Source: CAYWKS01 sp964458935
Lineage (GTDB): Bacteria; Planctomycetota; Phycisphaerae; Phycisphaerales; Zrk34
Reading direction: 5' to 3'
DNA: 54,411 nt
Assembly: GCA_964458935.1 (NCBI GenBank)
Contig: CAYWKS010000018.1
Location: forward strand, 1 to 54,411
In this document: positions 13,601 to 21,349 of the stretch, piece after piece
Position numbering within the stretch: the first letter of the stretch is position 1
Layout: every line of letters begins with the position of its first letter
Program-made: the position numbers and the translations under genes
Notes under the pieces: model-generated
Databases searched by the model: none
Told to the model about the DNA's origin: nothing
The model's input: only the letters and a program-made list of their open reading frames with translations

Positions 13601-14418
13601 GCGTTGATGTGCTGCGTGCGGTGCGGGTGGCCCTGCTGCAGCCGCGCGATCCCCCGCTCCTGCGGGCTGGGGGCGTTGGGCTCGGCGCTGCCCGTCGGCA
13701 GGTCCATCACCTCCCGCAACTCGCCGATGACCACGTTGGTCGCCATGACCTGCGCCATCGCCTGGTCGAAGTTTCTTTCGGCACGGGCGACGACCCGGGC
13801 GGCGGCCCGACGCTGCTCCGAGTCCTCGGGCAGGCGTTCGTACTGGCTCCGCGCCATCGACAACTGCTCCTCGACGTCGACGAGCCGCCCGAACAGGTCG
13901 ATCCGCTGCTCGACACCGCGTTCGAGGTCCTGCATCATGCCCGGCCGGTCGCCCGGTTCGGCGTCGAGCAGGTTGCGGACCTCCTGCCGGCTGATGTTGG
14001 CCCGCTCGATCCGCTCGGTGATCTCGGTCAGCGCCGCGCGGCGTTCCTGGACGAGCGGATTCGGCCGCGGCATCCGCACCTCGATGCGGTTGCCCGCCTC
14101 CTGCTGCCATTCGAGGTTGCGCAGCCCCTCGGGGTCCACGCGCCGCTTGAGCGTTTCGATGGTCTGTCGGACGGCCTGGTCGGTGTTGCGGCCCTCGGGG
14201 ACCGAAACCTCGTACAGCAGGCTCGTGCCGCCCGCCAGGTCGAGCCCGAACTTCAGCCGCTCGCCCGGCGGGTACAGACGCCCGCCGCAGAACGTGAGGA
14301 TCATCACGATCAGCGACAATTGCCAGAGGAGTGAGCGGCTGAGCACCAGCCCGCCGGCCACGCCCACCGCCGCGACCGCGGCGACCGTCATGAGCACCTG
14401 ATTCACATCCATCGACAT
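10678..14418 (-). CDS. secDF: Fused protein translocase subunit SecDF
   Basis: This 1246-residue single chain joins SecD (about 1-690) and SecF (about 700-1220). They assist Sec-dependent export using the proton gradient. The SecD half shows FGLDLAGGTSLLYEV, the periplasmic P1 region, and the membrane block GIVLTIGMCVDANVLIFERIREEL. The SecF half shows DIEFRGGTEVAFE and TIVGYSLNDTIVLFDRIREN. It is long: E. coli SecD plus SecF total about 940 residues. The extra length lies in a charged, probably coiled-coil region (about 125-235) and in an enlarged SecF periplasmic part (about 770-990). Ala/Pro-rich residues close the C-terminus. It sits 42 bases after yajC, in the classical tgt-yajC-secD-secF order. 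Confidence 0.96.
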   Translation of the reverse strand: MSMDVNQVLMTVAAVAAVGVAGGLVLSRSLLWQLSLIVMILTFCGGRLYPPGERLKFGLDLAGGTSLLYEVSVPEGRNTDQAVRQTIETLKRRVDPEGLRNLEWQQEAGNRIEVRMPRPNPLVQERRAALTEITERIERANISRQEVRNLLDAEPGDRPGMMQDLERGVEQRIDLFGRLVDVEEQLSMARSQYERLPEDSEQRRAAARVVARAERNFDQAMAQVMATNVVIGELREVMDLPTGSAEPNAPSPQERGIARLQQGHPHRTQHINAYVEAYRAYEAEKGPLDDPEDLKRLMRGAGVLEFRLTVEPEDNVGDLDDLREQLRERGPASFAGSPYVWVEVDDLSMFAKTAAAVRAARENTAQYFLQNFRDPQTGTGGYIAARFGEDIYMLCWDTPDKSITTRPSQDGWKIQNVSPQPEPQTFFPAVGVDLNSAGGRLMSRLTRSYQGRHMAMVLDGSLLSAPTINTPFAERFIITGGQNGFSPREQDYLIRTLGAGTLLAKVSPEPIAVRTVGPSLGEDNLRRGLQSAVLALVVVGVFMMIYYLFSGAVAGFALVANILIILGIMATPFFTGGASFTLPGIAGIVLTIGMCVDANVLIFERIREELIRGADSQTATRLGYQRALSSIVDSNITNLIVCVILYQTATVEVRGFAVTLGIGIVATLITSLFMTRAIFKTWAHLFGLGGIMNQTPTVVPAIDKLLTPNFRWMSKKPLFFGVSLVAIAVSLVLVVERGANMLDIEFRGGTEVAFELADGKTMTLDEARERRTQIAALYTAGPAGLSGERAEIARWLRAMVDDRREELLQQQTRKLEAAGRTADADALRADIAEATDLARLKDATVVSVGDPNNPPGASGPNRYNAFSMVSTVEDQQVVSSAVKREFADVLDVQSRLNFDAEDVEEVAAAPVYPIDQPTLGEVIGRDAGHDVSTYRGGAAMVVTGIDPGATLGNIEERLRAMRLQPDFEKMSFREWTVLGLDNVPGDVARYRSVAIVVKDPKISYFTDPGAWDQMARAEWTLVREALTRDTSLSKVSNFTPTVAQTLRDKAIVALVLSFLAIVAYIWLRFGSLRYGMAAITAIVHDVIVALGLVAATHFLYDQAIGEALLLGEFKLNLGLIAALLTIVGYSLNDTIVLFDRIRENRGKLAYATASVIDRSINQTISRTVLTSLTTLLAVGVLYVYGGEGIRGFAFALIVGVLVGSYSSVAIAAPLVGLGAGPSAQAEPTSSEATQPAASAEAAPAGV

Positions 14419-14460
14419 CTTTCTTTCATGCGGGGGCCGAACGTGCCGGCACGCCGGGGA

Positions 14461-14940
14461 TTAACCGTTCTCTTCGCCGACCACGCCCTGGATGGCGGTG
14501 CGGCTGAAACGCATGCGGGTGTTGCTGGACTCGTCGACCTTCAACACGATCTCGCTGTCCTTGACCTCGACGATCGTCCCGATGACCCCGCCGATCGTCA
14601 CGACCTTGTCGTTCTTCTGGAGCGATTCGAGCATCCTCGACCGCTTTTTCTTCTCCTTGCGCTGGCTGAACGCGGTCATGGCGAACATGAGCACGAGGAA
14701 GATCAGCAGCATGGCCGGCAGCGTCCAGCCGCCGCCCATCAGCCCGCCGGGGCCCGGCTGGTTGGGGTCCTGGCCCGGCGGGGGGGGCTGCTGCGTCGTG
14801 GTCGAGGAGGGCGGGGCGTCCTGGCCGGCCGGCTGGGACTGGTCCGGGGCCGGCCGCGGGGCGGGGGTCGGCTGCGTCGGCGCCGCATCTTCCTGCGCCA
14901 GAACCAGTTGCAATGGCAGATTCGTGAGCATGTTCCTCAT
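14461..14940 (-). CDS. yajC: Preprotein translocase subunit YajC
   Basis: This 159-residue protein carries the YajC core: one membrane helix (LPAMLLIFLVLMFAMTAF), a basic patch (SQRKEKKKRSRML), then the small cytoplasmic beta domain NDKVVTIGGVIGTIVEVKDSEIVLKVDE. YajC associates with SecDF and YidC at the translocon. Unusually, a Gln/Pro-rich stretch of about 55 residues precedes the helix, behind a hydrophobic N-terminus that may act as a signal sequence. This makes it longer than the usual 85-110 residues. It lies between tgt and secDF on the same strand. Confidence 0.95.
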   Translation of the reverse strand: MRNMLTNLPLQLVLAQEDAAPTQPTPAPRPAPDQSQPAGQDAPPSSTTTQQPPPPGQDPNQPGPGGLMGGGWTLPAMLLIFLVLMFAMTAFSQRKEKKKRSRMLESLQKNDKVVTIGGVIGTIVEVKDSEIVLKVDESSNTRMRFSRTAIQGVVGEENG

Positions 14941-15012
14941 TCCCTATGCTGGATGGTCTTGATTGTCGGTCGTTGCGCTCGGGAACCCGTCCGTCGGGCC
15001 GATCCACTTGCC

Positions 15013-16185
15013 TCACACCAGCACCGGCCACCGGCGGGCGAGCAAAGACCAATCATCTTCCCGGATCGCCTGCCGGATGTCCAGCACCAGCGACTGGAAG
15101 TGGGCGAGGTTGTGCCACGACACCAGGATCGGCCCGAGCATCTCTTCGGCCAGGAACAGGTGCCGCACGTACGCCCGGCTGAACCGGCGGCAGACCGGGC
15201 ACCCGCACGATGGATCGATCGGACGATCGTCCTCGGCGCACCCGGCGTTGCGAAGCCGCACCCGGCCCGCCCGCGTGAACGCGTTGGCGTTCCGCCCGTT
15301 CCGCGTCGGCAGCACGCAATCGAACAGGTCCACCCCCGCACGCACCGCCGCGAGGATGTCCCGCTCGTACCCCACCCCCATCAGGTACCGGGGCCGGTCG
15401 GCCGGCAGCAGCGGGGCGGTGTGCTCGACCACCTCGACGAGCAGGTCGTGGCCCTCGCCGACCGCCACGCCGCCGATCGCGTACCCCGGCAGGTCGACCG
15501 CGCAGACCTGTTGCACGCACCGCGCGCGCAGGGCCAGGTCCGTCCCGCCCTGGACAATGCCGAACAGCGCCTGCTCATCCGCGCGGGCGTGCGACGCGGC
15601 GCAGCGTTCGAGCCAGCGCGCCGTCCGGTCGGCCGCGGCGCGGTTGCGGTCGGCGTAGCCCTCGGCCGCCACGGCGTGCCGCCGCGCGGTGCCGTGGCCA
15701 CTGCTCACCCGCTCGTGCGCATCCGACGCCGGCGGGCAATCGTCAAACGCCATGATGATGTCCGCCCCCAGCTCGTTCTGCACCTGCATGCTCCGCTCGG
15801 GCGTCAGCCGCTGCTCCGACCCGTCGAGGTGCGAGCGGAACGTCACCCCGTCCTCATCGATCGCGCTGATGTCCGCGAGGCTGTAGACCTGAAACCCCCC
15901 GGAGTCGGTGAGGATCGGCGCATCCCACTGCATGAACGGGTGCAACCCGCCGCGTCGCGCGATCAGGTCGCTGCCCGGCCGAAGCATCAGGTGATACGTG
16001 TTGGCGAGGATGATCTGCGCCCCCATGCCGGTCAACTGCTCGGGCAGGACCCCCTTGACCGTCGCCTTCGTGCCCACCGGCATGAACGCGGGCGTCTCGA
16101 ATGCGCCGTGCGGCGTGGTCACCCGCCCGACGCGGGCGTGACAGTCGCGGCTCTGAGCGGTAGTGTCGAAGGTGAGGGCAGGCAT
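15013..16185 (-). CDS. tgt: tRNA-guanine transglycosylase (queuine tRNA-ribosyltransferase)
   Basis: This 390-residue protein exchanges guanine 34 for preQ1 in tRNAs with GUN anticodons, the committed tRNA step of queuosine synthesis. Visible signatures are TPAFMPVGTKATVKG, ILTDSGGFQVYSL, FGIVQGG, the nucleophile Asp region GVDLFDCVLPTRNGRNA and the zinc site CGCPVC followed by WHN. A 10-15 residue insert (near VSSGHGTARRH) follows the FDDCPP block. ATG 16185 with a GGGAAG just upstream was chosen; a longer frame to 16245 would run into the Nudix gene. The two divergent starts are only 29 bases apart. queF, another gene of the pathway, is at 52070. Confidence 0.96.
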   Translation of the reverse strand: MPALTFDTTAQSRDCHARVGRVTTPHGAFETPAFMPVGTKATVKGVLPEQLTGMGAQIILANTYHLMLRPGSDLIARRGGLHPFMQWDAPILTDSGGFQVYSLADISAIDEDGVTFRSHLDGSEQRLTPERSMQVQNELGADIIMAFDDCPPASDAHERVSSGHGTARRHAVAAEGYADRNRAAADRTARWLERCAASHARADEQALFGIVQGGTDLALRARCVQQVCAVDLPGYAIGGVAVGEGHDLLVEVVEHTAPLLPADRPRYLMGVGYERDILAAVRAGVDLFDCVLPTRNGRNANAFTRAGRVRLRNAGCAEDDRPIDPSCGCPVCRRFSRAYVRHLFLAEEMLGPILVSWHNLAHFQSLVLDIRQAIREDDWSLLARRWPVLV

Positions 16186-16214
16186 CAGCTTCCCGTTTAC
16201 TCGGCGGTGCACCC

Positions 16215-16691
16215 ATGAGCGACCCGGACCCGACCATGCTACCAACTCGTCACTACCGCGCCGCGGGCGGGATCGTGCTCGACGACGCCGGGCGGGTGCT
16301 GCTCATCGAGCGCCACGTCGAGCGCGACGGGCGGATGGTCCACGAAGTGCGCCTGCCCAAGGGCAAGCTCGACGCCGGCGAGACCGACGCCGACGCCGCC
16401 CTCCGCGAGGTCCGCGAGGAGACCGGCTACGGCGACCTGGAGATCACCGCCGACCTCGGCGAAACCCGCATCGAATATGATCGGCCCGGCCAGCGCGTCG
16501 TCCGCGATGAGCACTACTTCCTCATGCGGCTGACCAGCTCCACGTACCACGGGCAGGACATGAAGCCCGGCTCCGAAGAGGCGCTGTTCGACCCGCTCTG
16601 GGCCGATGACCTTGCTCACGCCCGCCGCATCCTGACCTACGAAGGCGAGCAGGCCTGGATCGCCCGGGCCCAGCGCGCATCAGGCATGTAA
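16215..16691 (+). CDS. Nudix hydrolase
   Basis: This 158-residue soluble protein carries a complete Nudix box (residues about 51-73): GKLDAGET, seven residues, then REVREETGYG. The conserved acidic residues bind Mg for hydrolysis of nucleoside diphosphates linked to another moiety. The N-terminal strand AAGGIVLDDAGRVLLIER and an EYDRPGQRVVRDEHYFLM strand fit small diadenosine-polyphosphate or diphosphoinositol-type Nudix enzymes, but the substrate is not determined. ATG 16215 is used; ATG 16236 is possible and would leave a wider promoter space from tgt. Confidence 0.9.
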   Translation: MSDPDPTMLPTRHYRAAGGIVLDDAGRVLLIERHVERDGRMVHEVRLPKGKLDAGETDADAALREVREETGYGDLEITADLGETRIEYDRPGQRVVRDEHYFLMRLTSSTYHGQDMKPGSEEALFDPLWADDLAHARRILTYEGEQAWIARAQRASGM

Positions 16692-16840
16692 CCCGTCACC
16701 GGGCCTGTCCGCCTCGGGGCAGCACATGGACCCCGGGGGCCTTGAATAGCGATTGGCGGCCGGAAAAACAGGGTTGGCGGGGCTCGCCTCCGGGCGTATC
16801 ATACTCGACCCTGAAATGACTTTCGGATGTGCACCGTTTG

Positions 16841-17395
16841 ATGAGCGAATCCGGCAGATATTCTCTTGAAGGCGGCGACGACCAGCCGGGCTGTAGTCCC
16901 GATCGGGCCGACCCCGACCCTTCCCAACGCATCGATGTGATCGCCGACACTTCCGCGGCCGACCCGGTTGTTGTGGCGTGGCTGCGTGAGCGGCTCGAGG
17001 AGGCCGCCGCCGCCATGGCGGCCGACGTGATCCACCTCAATGTCGTGCTGATTGATGACGATCGAATGAAGGCGATGCACGCCGAGTTTCACGACGACCC
17101 GACGACGACGGACGTGCTGACGTTCGACCTGCGGGACGACCCGTTCGAGGGCGCGCCCGAGGCGGGCCTGCTCCCGGCCGTCGAGGGCGAGGTCTACGTC
17201 TGCGTCGACGAGGCCCGCCGCCGCGCCGAGCAATTGCCCCGCGCGATGGACAAGGAAATGCTGCTGTACGCGTTGCACGGCCTGCTGCACCTGGTGGGTT
17301 ACGACGACCATGATGAGGAACAGCGGTCGCGGATGCACGCCCGGGAGGACGAGCTGCTGGAACAGATCGGCGTGGGTCGGGTGTATGGCGGATGA
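16841..17395 (+). CDS. ybeY: Endoribonuclease YbeY (16S rRNA 3'-end maturation)
   Basis: This 184-residue protein is a single-domain zinc endoribonuclease needed for 16S rRNA processing and ribosome quality control. The core shows LIDDDRMKAMHAEFH, TTDVLTFDL, GEVYVCVDEAR and the metal site LLHGLLHLVGYDDHDEE. The canonical site is HGxLHLxGYDH; here one extra Asp precedes the third His (YDDH), a common variant. About 30 Ser/Asp-rich residues precede the domain, so the true start could be further in. ATG 16841 was chosen over GTG 16829. A strong hairpin follows the stop codon. Confidence 0.93.
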   Translation: MSESGRYSLEGGDDQPGCSPDRADPDPSQRIDVIADTSAADPVVVAWLRERLEEAAAAMAADVIHLNVVLIDDDRMKAMHAEFHDDPTTTDVLTFDLRDDPFEGAPEAGLLPAVEGEVYVCVDEARRRAEQLPRAMDKEMLLYALHGLLHLVGYDDHDEEQRSRMHAREDELLEQIGVGRVYGG

Positions 17396-17405
17396 GGCCG
17401 GGCCT

Positions 17406-17455
17406 CGGACCTCGGATGTCGCCGCGTGCGGCGGCGGCATGACATCCGAGGTCCG
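17406..17455. terminator. 15-bp perfect stem-loop between ybeY and the CBS gene
   Basis: Bases 17406-17420 (CGGACCTCGGATGTC) pair perfectly with 17441-17455 across a 20-base G+C-rich loop that can itself fold (GCCGC with GCGGC). The stem starts 11 bases after the ybeY stop and ends 28 bases before the next start. There is no T-run, so it may act as a factor-assisted terminator, a processing site or an mRNA-stabilising stem. It could also be one copy of a dispersed palindromic repeat. Confidence 0.45.
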
Positions 17456-17482
17456 GTATTCGACTTCGTATCCCGCTGGAGA

Positions 17483-18802
17483 ATGAAGGCGTTGACAACC
17501 TACGGATTATGGGTCGCTGTGATCGCGGCGTTGGTCGGCTGCTACGTCGGCGCGCTGCATTACGCGCTGCACCATTTCTCGCGCTCGCGGCTCGAGGAAC
17601 TGCTCGAGCGCAAGGGCCGGACCGCCTGGCTCGACCGACTCGACGAGCGGCAGGGCTACATCCTGCTGACCGCGGTGCTGCGTGTCGCGCTGAACCTGCT
17701 GATCCTGATCGCCGCGATCGGGTTCTTCGCGCCCCCGGGGTCGGCCGGCGACGGCTGGCTGGGCATCCTCTGGGCGTTCCTCGCCGCCGGGGCGCTGATC
17801 AGCACGTTCGGTGTGGCGGTCGCCTCGAGCTGGGGCGAGCACGCCGCCGAACCGCTGCTCGGCGCCTCCCTGCCGTTCCTCCACGTCGCCCACTTCCTGT
17901 TCACGCCGCTGCTCAAGCTCATGGAGGTCGTCGACCCGCTGGTCCGCCGCCTGCTCGGCGTGCCGGCCAAGCACGCCGAAGACGCCGCCGGGCTCGAACA
18001 GGAGATCCTCGACGTGGTCAGCGAAGGCGAGAAGACCGGCCTGGTCGATGAACAGCAGGCGCACATGATCGAGGCGGTCGTCGAGTTCCGCGACACCACC
18101 GTCGACGAGATCATGACCCCGCGGACCGACGTGGTCGGCATCGAAGCCGCCGGCACCCTCGAAGACGTCAAGCGGATCGCCCGCGAGGCCGGCCACAGCC
18201 GCTTCCCCGTGTTCGACGACAACCTCGACAACATCATCGGGGTGCTCTACGTCAAGGACCTGCTGCACCTGGTGGGGACCAACGGGGACAACCCGTTCGA
18301 CCTGCGGCGGGCCGTGCGGCCGGCGCTGTTCGTGCCCGAGAGCAAGACGCTCCGCGACCTGCTCGCCGAGATGCAGCAGCGCAAGGTCCACATGGCCCTG
18401 GTGCTCGACGAGTACGGCGGGACGGCCGGGCTGATCACCATCGAGGACATCCTCGAAGAGATCGTCGGCGAGATCCAGGACGAGTACGAGCCCGACGAGC
18501 CGGCCGAGCCCCGCATCGAGCGGGTCAGCGACGCCGTCGCCGAGGCCGACGGACGCGCCTACATCGACGACGTCAACGACAAGCTCGGCATCGAGTTGCC
18601 CGAGGAGGAGGACTACGACACCGTGGGCGGGTTCGTGTTCGCCACGCTGGGCCACATCCCCGACGCCGGCGAGAGCTTCACCCACGCCAACGTCCGACTC
18701 ACCGTCGTGGAAGCCGAGCGGACCAAGGTCGTCCGCGTCCGCCTGGAGATCCTCGACCGCGTCGCCGCCGAGCCGACCGGCGCAAGCGGCCCCGCCGAGT
18801 AG
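17483..18802 (+). CDS. CNNM/CorC-HlyC family protein with CBS pair
   Basis: This 439-residue membrane protein has an N-terminal DUF21/CNNM region with four hydrophobic segments (about 1-150) and a CBS-domain pair (about 190-320: VDEIMTPRTDVVGIE, GHSRFPVFDDNLDNIIGVLYVKDLL, VHMALVLDEYGGTAGLITIEDILEEIVGEI). A CorC_HlyC-type C-terminal domain follows (VGGFVFATLGHIPDAGE). Family members take part in Mg or Co efflux or homeostasis; CBS pairs bind adenine nucleotides. The membrane part is less conserved than usual. The start is ATG 17483, directly after a GGAGA. ybeY and corC neighbours are common in bacteria, which supports the call. Confidence 0.88.
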   Translation: MKALTTYGLWVAVIAALVGCYVGALHYALHHFSRSRLEELLERKGRTAWLDRLDERQGYILLTAVLRVALNLLILIAAIGFFAPPGSAGDGWLGILWAFLAAGALISTFGVAVASSWGEHAAEPLLGASLPFLHVAHFLFTPLLKLMEVVDPLVRRLLGVPAKHAEDAAGLEQEILDVVSEGEKTGLVDEQQAHMIEAVVEFRDTTVDEIMTPRTDVVGIEAAGTLEDVKRIAREAGHSRFPVFDDNLDNIIGVLYVKDLLHLVGTNGDNPFDLRRAVRPALFVPESKTLRDLLAEMQQRKVHMALVLDEYGGTAGLITIEDILEEIVGEIQDEYEPDEPAEPRIERVSDAVAEADGRAYIDDVNDKLGIELPEEEDYDTVGGFVFATLGHIPDAGESFTHANVRLTVVEAERTKVVRVRLEILDRVAAEPTGASGPAE

Positions 18803-18895
18803 CGTTCGGCCGGGTCGGCCCGCCACGCCGTCGCCACCGGCACACACGTCACAGCCGGACCCGCAGCGCGTCCGTCCTCGGAATTCGCGTGCGTC

Positions 18896-18920
18896 CGGAC
18901 CGTTTATATCGCAGGGTCCG
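18896..18920. promoter_or_regulatory. Inverted repeat around a possible -10 upstream of the parA-like operon
   Basis: CGGACC (18896-18901) and GGTCCG (18915-18920) flank 13 bases containing TATATC (18905-18910), the only A+T-rich element in the 207-base gap before the ParA-like gene. No good -35 is visible. A ribbon-helix-helix protein is encoded second in the operon, so autoregulation at this site is plausible but only inferred. Confidence 0.3.
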
Positions 18921-19009
18921 TTTGCACCACGCGGGTAAGTGCGGCAAACCGGCCGGTCGTGCGACCGTCGGCCCGCGCCGAGCGCGTCACCGGGCTGGGA
19001 GCTGCGCCC

Positions 19010-20857
19010 GTGCGTACCATCGCCATCGTCAACGAAAAAGGCGGCACCGCCAAGACGACCACCACGGTCAACCTCGCCGCCGCACTCGCTCAACTCGGCC
19101 ACCGCACCCTCGTGGTCGACCTCGACGGGCAGGCGGCCAGCTCGCGCTGGCTCGGCGTCGAGGATGACCCGCGCCTGGCCGACGCGCTCATCCGCGGCGG
19201 CGGGCTCGAGCCCATCGAGAACCTCCGGCCCAACCTCGACCTCGCGCCGGCGTGCGGCAAGATCGACTCGGTCGCCCACGAGCTGCGCCCGACGCAGGGC
19301 GGCCGGCTCCGACGCGTCCTCGCCGAGCTCGACGACCGCTACGACTTCGCCCTGATCGATTGCCCGCCGAGCCTGGGCAACCGCCTGATCGGCAACGCCA
19401 TGCTCGCCGCGGGTGAAGCGCTCGTGCCCGTCGAAACGTCGATCCTCGCGCTCGACGGGCTGCGGCTGCTGCTGACCATGCTCGGCGACATCCGCGAGGG
19501 GTTCGGACACGACATCCGCCTGCTGGGCGTGCTCGCCTGCCGCTACGACGTGCGGACGCGGCTGAGCCGGCTCGTGCTCGCGGAGATGCAGCGCGGCCTG
19601 CCCGGCCGCGTCTTCCGCTCCATCATCCGCGTCAACACCCGGCTCCAGGAATGCCCCGCGACGCAGATGACGATCCTCGAGTACGCCCCGCAGTCGTCGG
19701 CCGCAACCGACTACCTCGCGCTGGCGCGGGAGGTCGTCGCCGGTGGCGCCCAGGCCAGCCGCGACGAGGCGCCCGACGTGGAGCAGTCGGCCTATGCCGA
19801 ACTCGACACCGCCGACCGCAACACGCTCCAGGCGTTCCGCCAGCGCGCCGCGGCGCACCTCGGCCGCCAACGCCCTCCGGCGTCCGCGCCCGAGCCCGAG
19901 GCGGCCGACGTCCCCACCGAAACCGCCCCCGCCGAAGCAATCGCCGCACCCCCGGAGCAGGACGCGTTCGCGCCGGTCGTCGCGCCGGCGGCGCCCGTGG
20001 CGACCGAGCCCGACGAGCCCGATCCGCCGGTCGAGGCGCCGGCCGAGTCGCGCTCGCCCGGCCGTTCGGCGCTCGTGGCCGCGGTGTCCATGATGATCAT
20101 CGTGACGATCGGTTGGGTGGTGGCGCACAACATGTCCGGCGGCGCGCAACCCGCGCCGGCCGCGGCGCCGTTCGTGCCGCAGACGCCGCCGGTCGAGCTG
20201 ATCCCGGCCGATGCCGTCGACGACCCGCCGGCCGAACCGCAGCCCGCCCCCGTGGCTGCGGATGATGACGACGCGGCGCCGCCGCAGGCGACCGCCGACG
20301 CCAACGACGCGGTCGATCCCGACCCGGTGGCGACCGCCCAACAGCCGCAGCCCGAACCCGCCGCCGACGATGAGGCCGACGCCCAGGGCACGGTCCCCCG
20401 CTTCGCCAGGCGCTTGACGAGCGAACTGGCCGCGGCGTTCCAGGCCGCGCCCACGGCGGGTGCGGCCGAGCCCGCGGACCCGGTTGAACCCGATGCCCGG
20501 GACGCGGTCAAGAGCGAAGCCCAAGAGACCGCCGAGCCCGAAGCGGCGGCGTTCGCGCCCGGCGGCGCGGCCGACGAGACCGAACCGCTGACGGTCACGC
20601 CCGCGGGCGACCCGCAGGAATACATGCAGGCCCAGCTCAGCGGGACCATGCTCGGGCCCGATCGGAGCGTGGCGATCATTAACGGCCGGGTCGTGCGCGT
20701 GGGCGATGCGTGGCGGGGGGCTCGGCTCGTGGAGGTCAAGTCCAGCCGCGCCACGCTCGAGCACGCCGGCGTGCGCTACCACATGATCGTCGGCGGGCCG
20801 ACCACCCGGACCACGGTTGACGGCGAGCCGGCCGATGACGCGGAGGTGCAGCCATGA
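19010..20857 (+). CDS. ParA-type ATPase fused to a transmembrane segment and a GspB-like C-terminal domain
   Basis: This 615-residue protein begins with a ParA/MinD-type ATPase (about 1-245): deviant Walker A EKGGTAKTTTT, a LVVDLDGQA switch and Walker B YDFALIDCPPS. A Pro/Ala/Glu-rich linker follows. A membrane helix lies near 353-374 (LVAAVSMMIIVTIGWVVAHNM), then about 150 low-complexity acidic/Ala residues, presumably periplasmic. The tail (about 528-598: VAIINGRVVRVGDAWRGARLVEV, then YHMIVGG) resembles the C-terminal domain of type II secretion protein GspB. GTG 19010 has GGGAG eight bases upstream; a longer GTG start at 18959 adds 17 atypical residues. The stop overlaps the next ATG by 4 bases. 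ParA proteins position cargo, and tethering one to the membrane suggests placing an envelope machine. This function is inferred. Confidence 0.8.
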   Translation: MRTIAIVNEKGGTAKTTTTVNLAAALAQLGHRTLVVDLDGQAASSRWLGVEDDPRLADALIRGGGLEPIENLRPNLDLAPACGKIDSVAHELRPTQGGRLRRVLAELDDRYDFALIDCPPSLGNRLIGNAMLAAGEALVPVETSILALDGLRLLLTMLGDIREGFGHDIRLLGVLACRYDVRTRLSRLVLAEMQRGLPGRVFRSIIRVNTRLQECPATQMTILEYAPQSSAATDYLALAREVVAGGAQASRDEAPDVEQSAYAELDTADRNTLQAFRQRAAAHLGRQRPPASAPEPEAADVPTETAPAEAIAAPPEQDAFAPVVAPAAPVATEPDEPDPPVEAPAESRSPGRSALVAAVSMMIIVTIGWVVAHNMSGGAQPAPAAAPFVPQTPPVELIPADAVDDPPAEPQPAPVAADDDDAAPPQATADANDAVDPDPVATAQQPQPEPAADDEADAQGTVPRFARRLTSELAAAFQAAPTAGAAEPADPVEPDARDAVKSEAQETAEPEAAAFAPGGAADETEPLTVTPAGDPQEYMQAQLSGTMLGPDRSVAIINGRVVRVGDAWRGARLVEVKSSRATLEHAGVRYHMIVGGPTTRTTVDGEPADDAEVQP

Positions 20858-21348
20858 GCACGCTGACCCGCGTCATGGGCTGGTTCCGCGGTGACGACGC
20901 CGACCCGCTCGACATGGACAGTCGCCCGACGCCGCCGGCGGCGCGCAACGCCGGCATGGCCCGGCTGGGTCTGGTCCGCGACGACGAGGATGACGGCCCC
21001 GCGCTCACGGACCGCGACGACGTGCCGGGTCTGGCCCCCGCGCCCCCGCCGACCCACCCGCCGTCGGGCGGGAACCTGCGGGAGGCGTTCCTGACCGAAA
21101 TGGCGCCGCCGGCGTCCGCGGTTGCCGCGCCCCCGCCCGCCCCGGCGTCGGCGTCGGCCGCCGCGGCCCCGGTCGATCGCGGCGATCGCGCCCACGCGGC
21201 GCGCCCGAGGTACAAGCGCGGCAGCTACAAGCTGCCGGTCGAACTGCTCGACCGCCTGCGCCTCGAGTCACGCCGCACCGGCCGGTACCAGTACAACGTC
21301 GTGCGGGATGCCCTCGAGCAACACCTGCCCGAAGACCCGCGCTCGTGA
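20854..21348 (+). CDS. Ribbon-helix-helix domain protein, partner of the ParA-like ATPase
   Basis: This 164-residue protein overlaps the ParA-like gene by ATGA, so translation is coupled. Residues 1-115 look disordered (Asp, Pro and Ala rich) except for short potential helices at the N-terminus (LTRVMGWFRG) and near 73-84 (NLREAFLTEM). Residues 118-160 form a CopG/MetJ-type ribbon-helix-helix: beta strand YKRGSYKLP, helix VELLDRLRLESRRTG and helix NVVRDALEQHL. RHH proteins with a disordered arm partner ParA in plasmid systems such as ParFG, where the arm stimulates the ATPase. The same role here is inferred. It ends one base before the convergent isomerase gene. Confidence 0.72.
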   Translation: MSTLTRVMGWFRGDDADPLDMDSRPTPPAARNAGMARLGLVRDDEDDGPALTDRDDVPGLAPAPPPTHPPSGGNLREAFLTEMAPPASAVAAPPPAPASASAAAAPVDRGDRAHAARPRYKRGSYKLPVELLDRLRLESRRTGRYQYNVVRDALEQHLPEDPRS

Positions 21349-21349
21349 A

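Noticed and set aside
10588..14334. 1248-codon plus-strand frame opposite secDF
   Set aside because: Shadow of secDF with low-complexity His/Arg/Asp composition and no recognisable domain.
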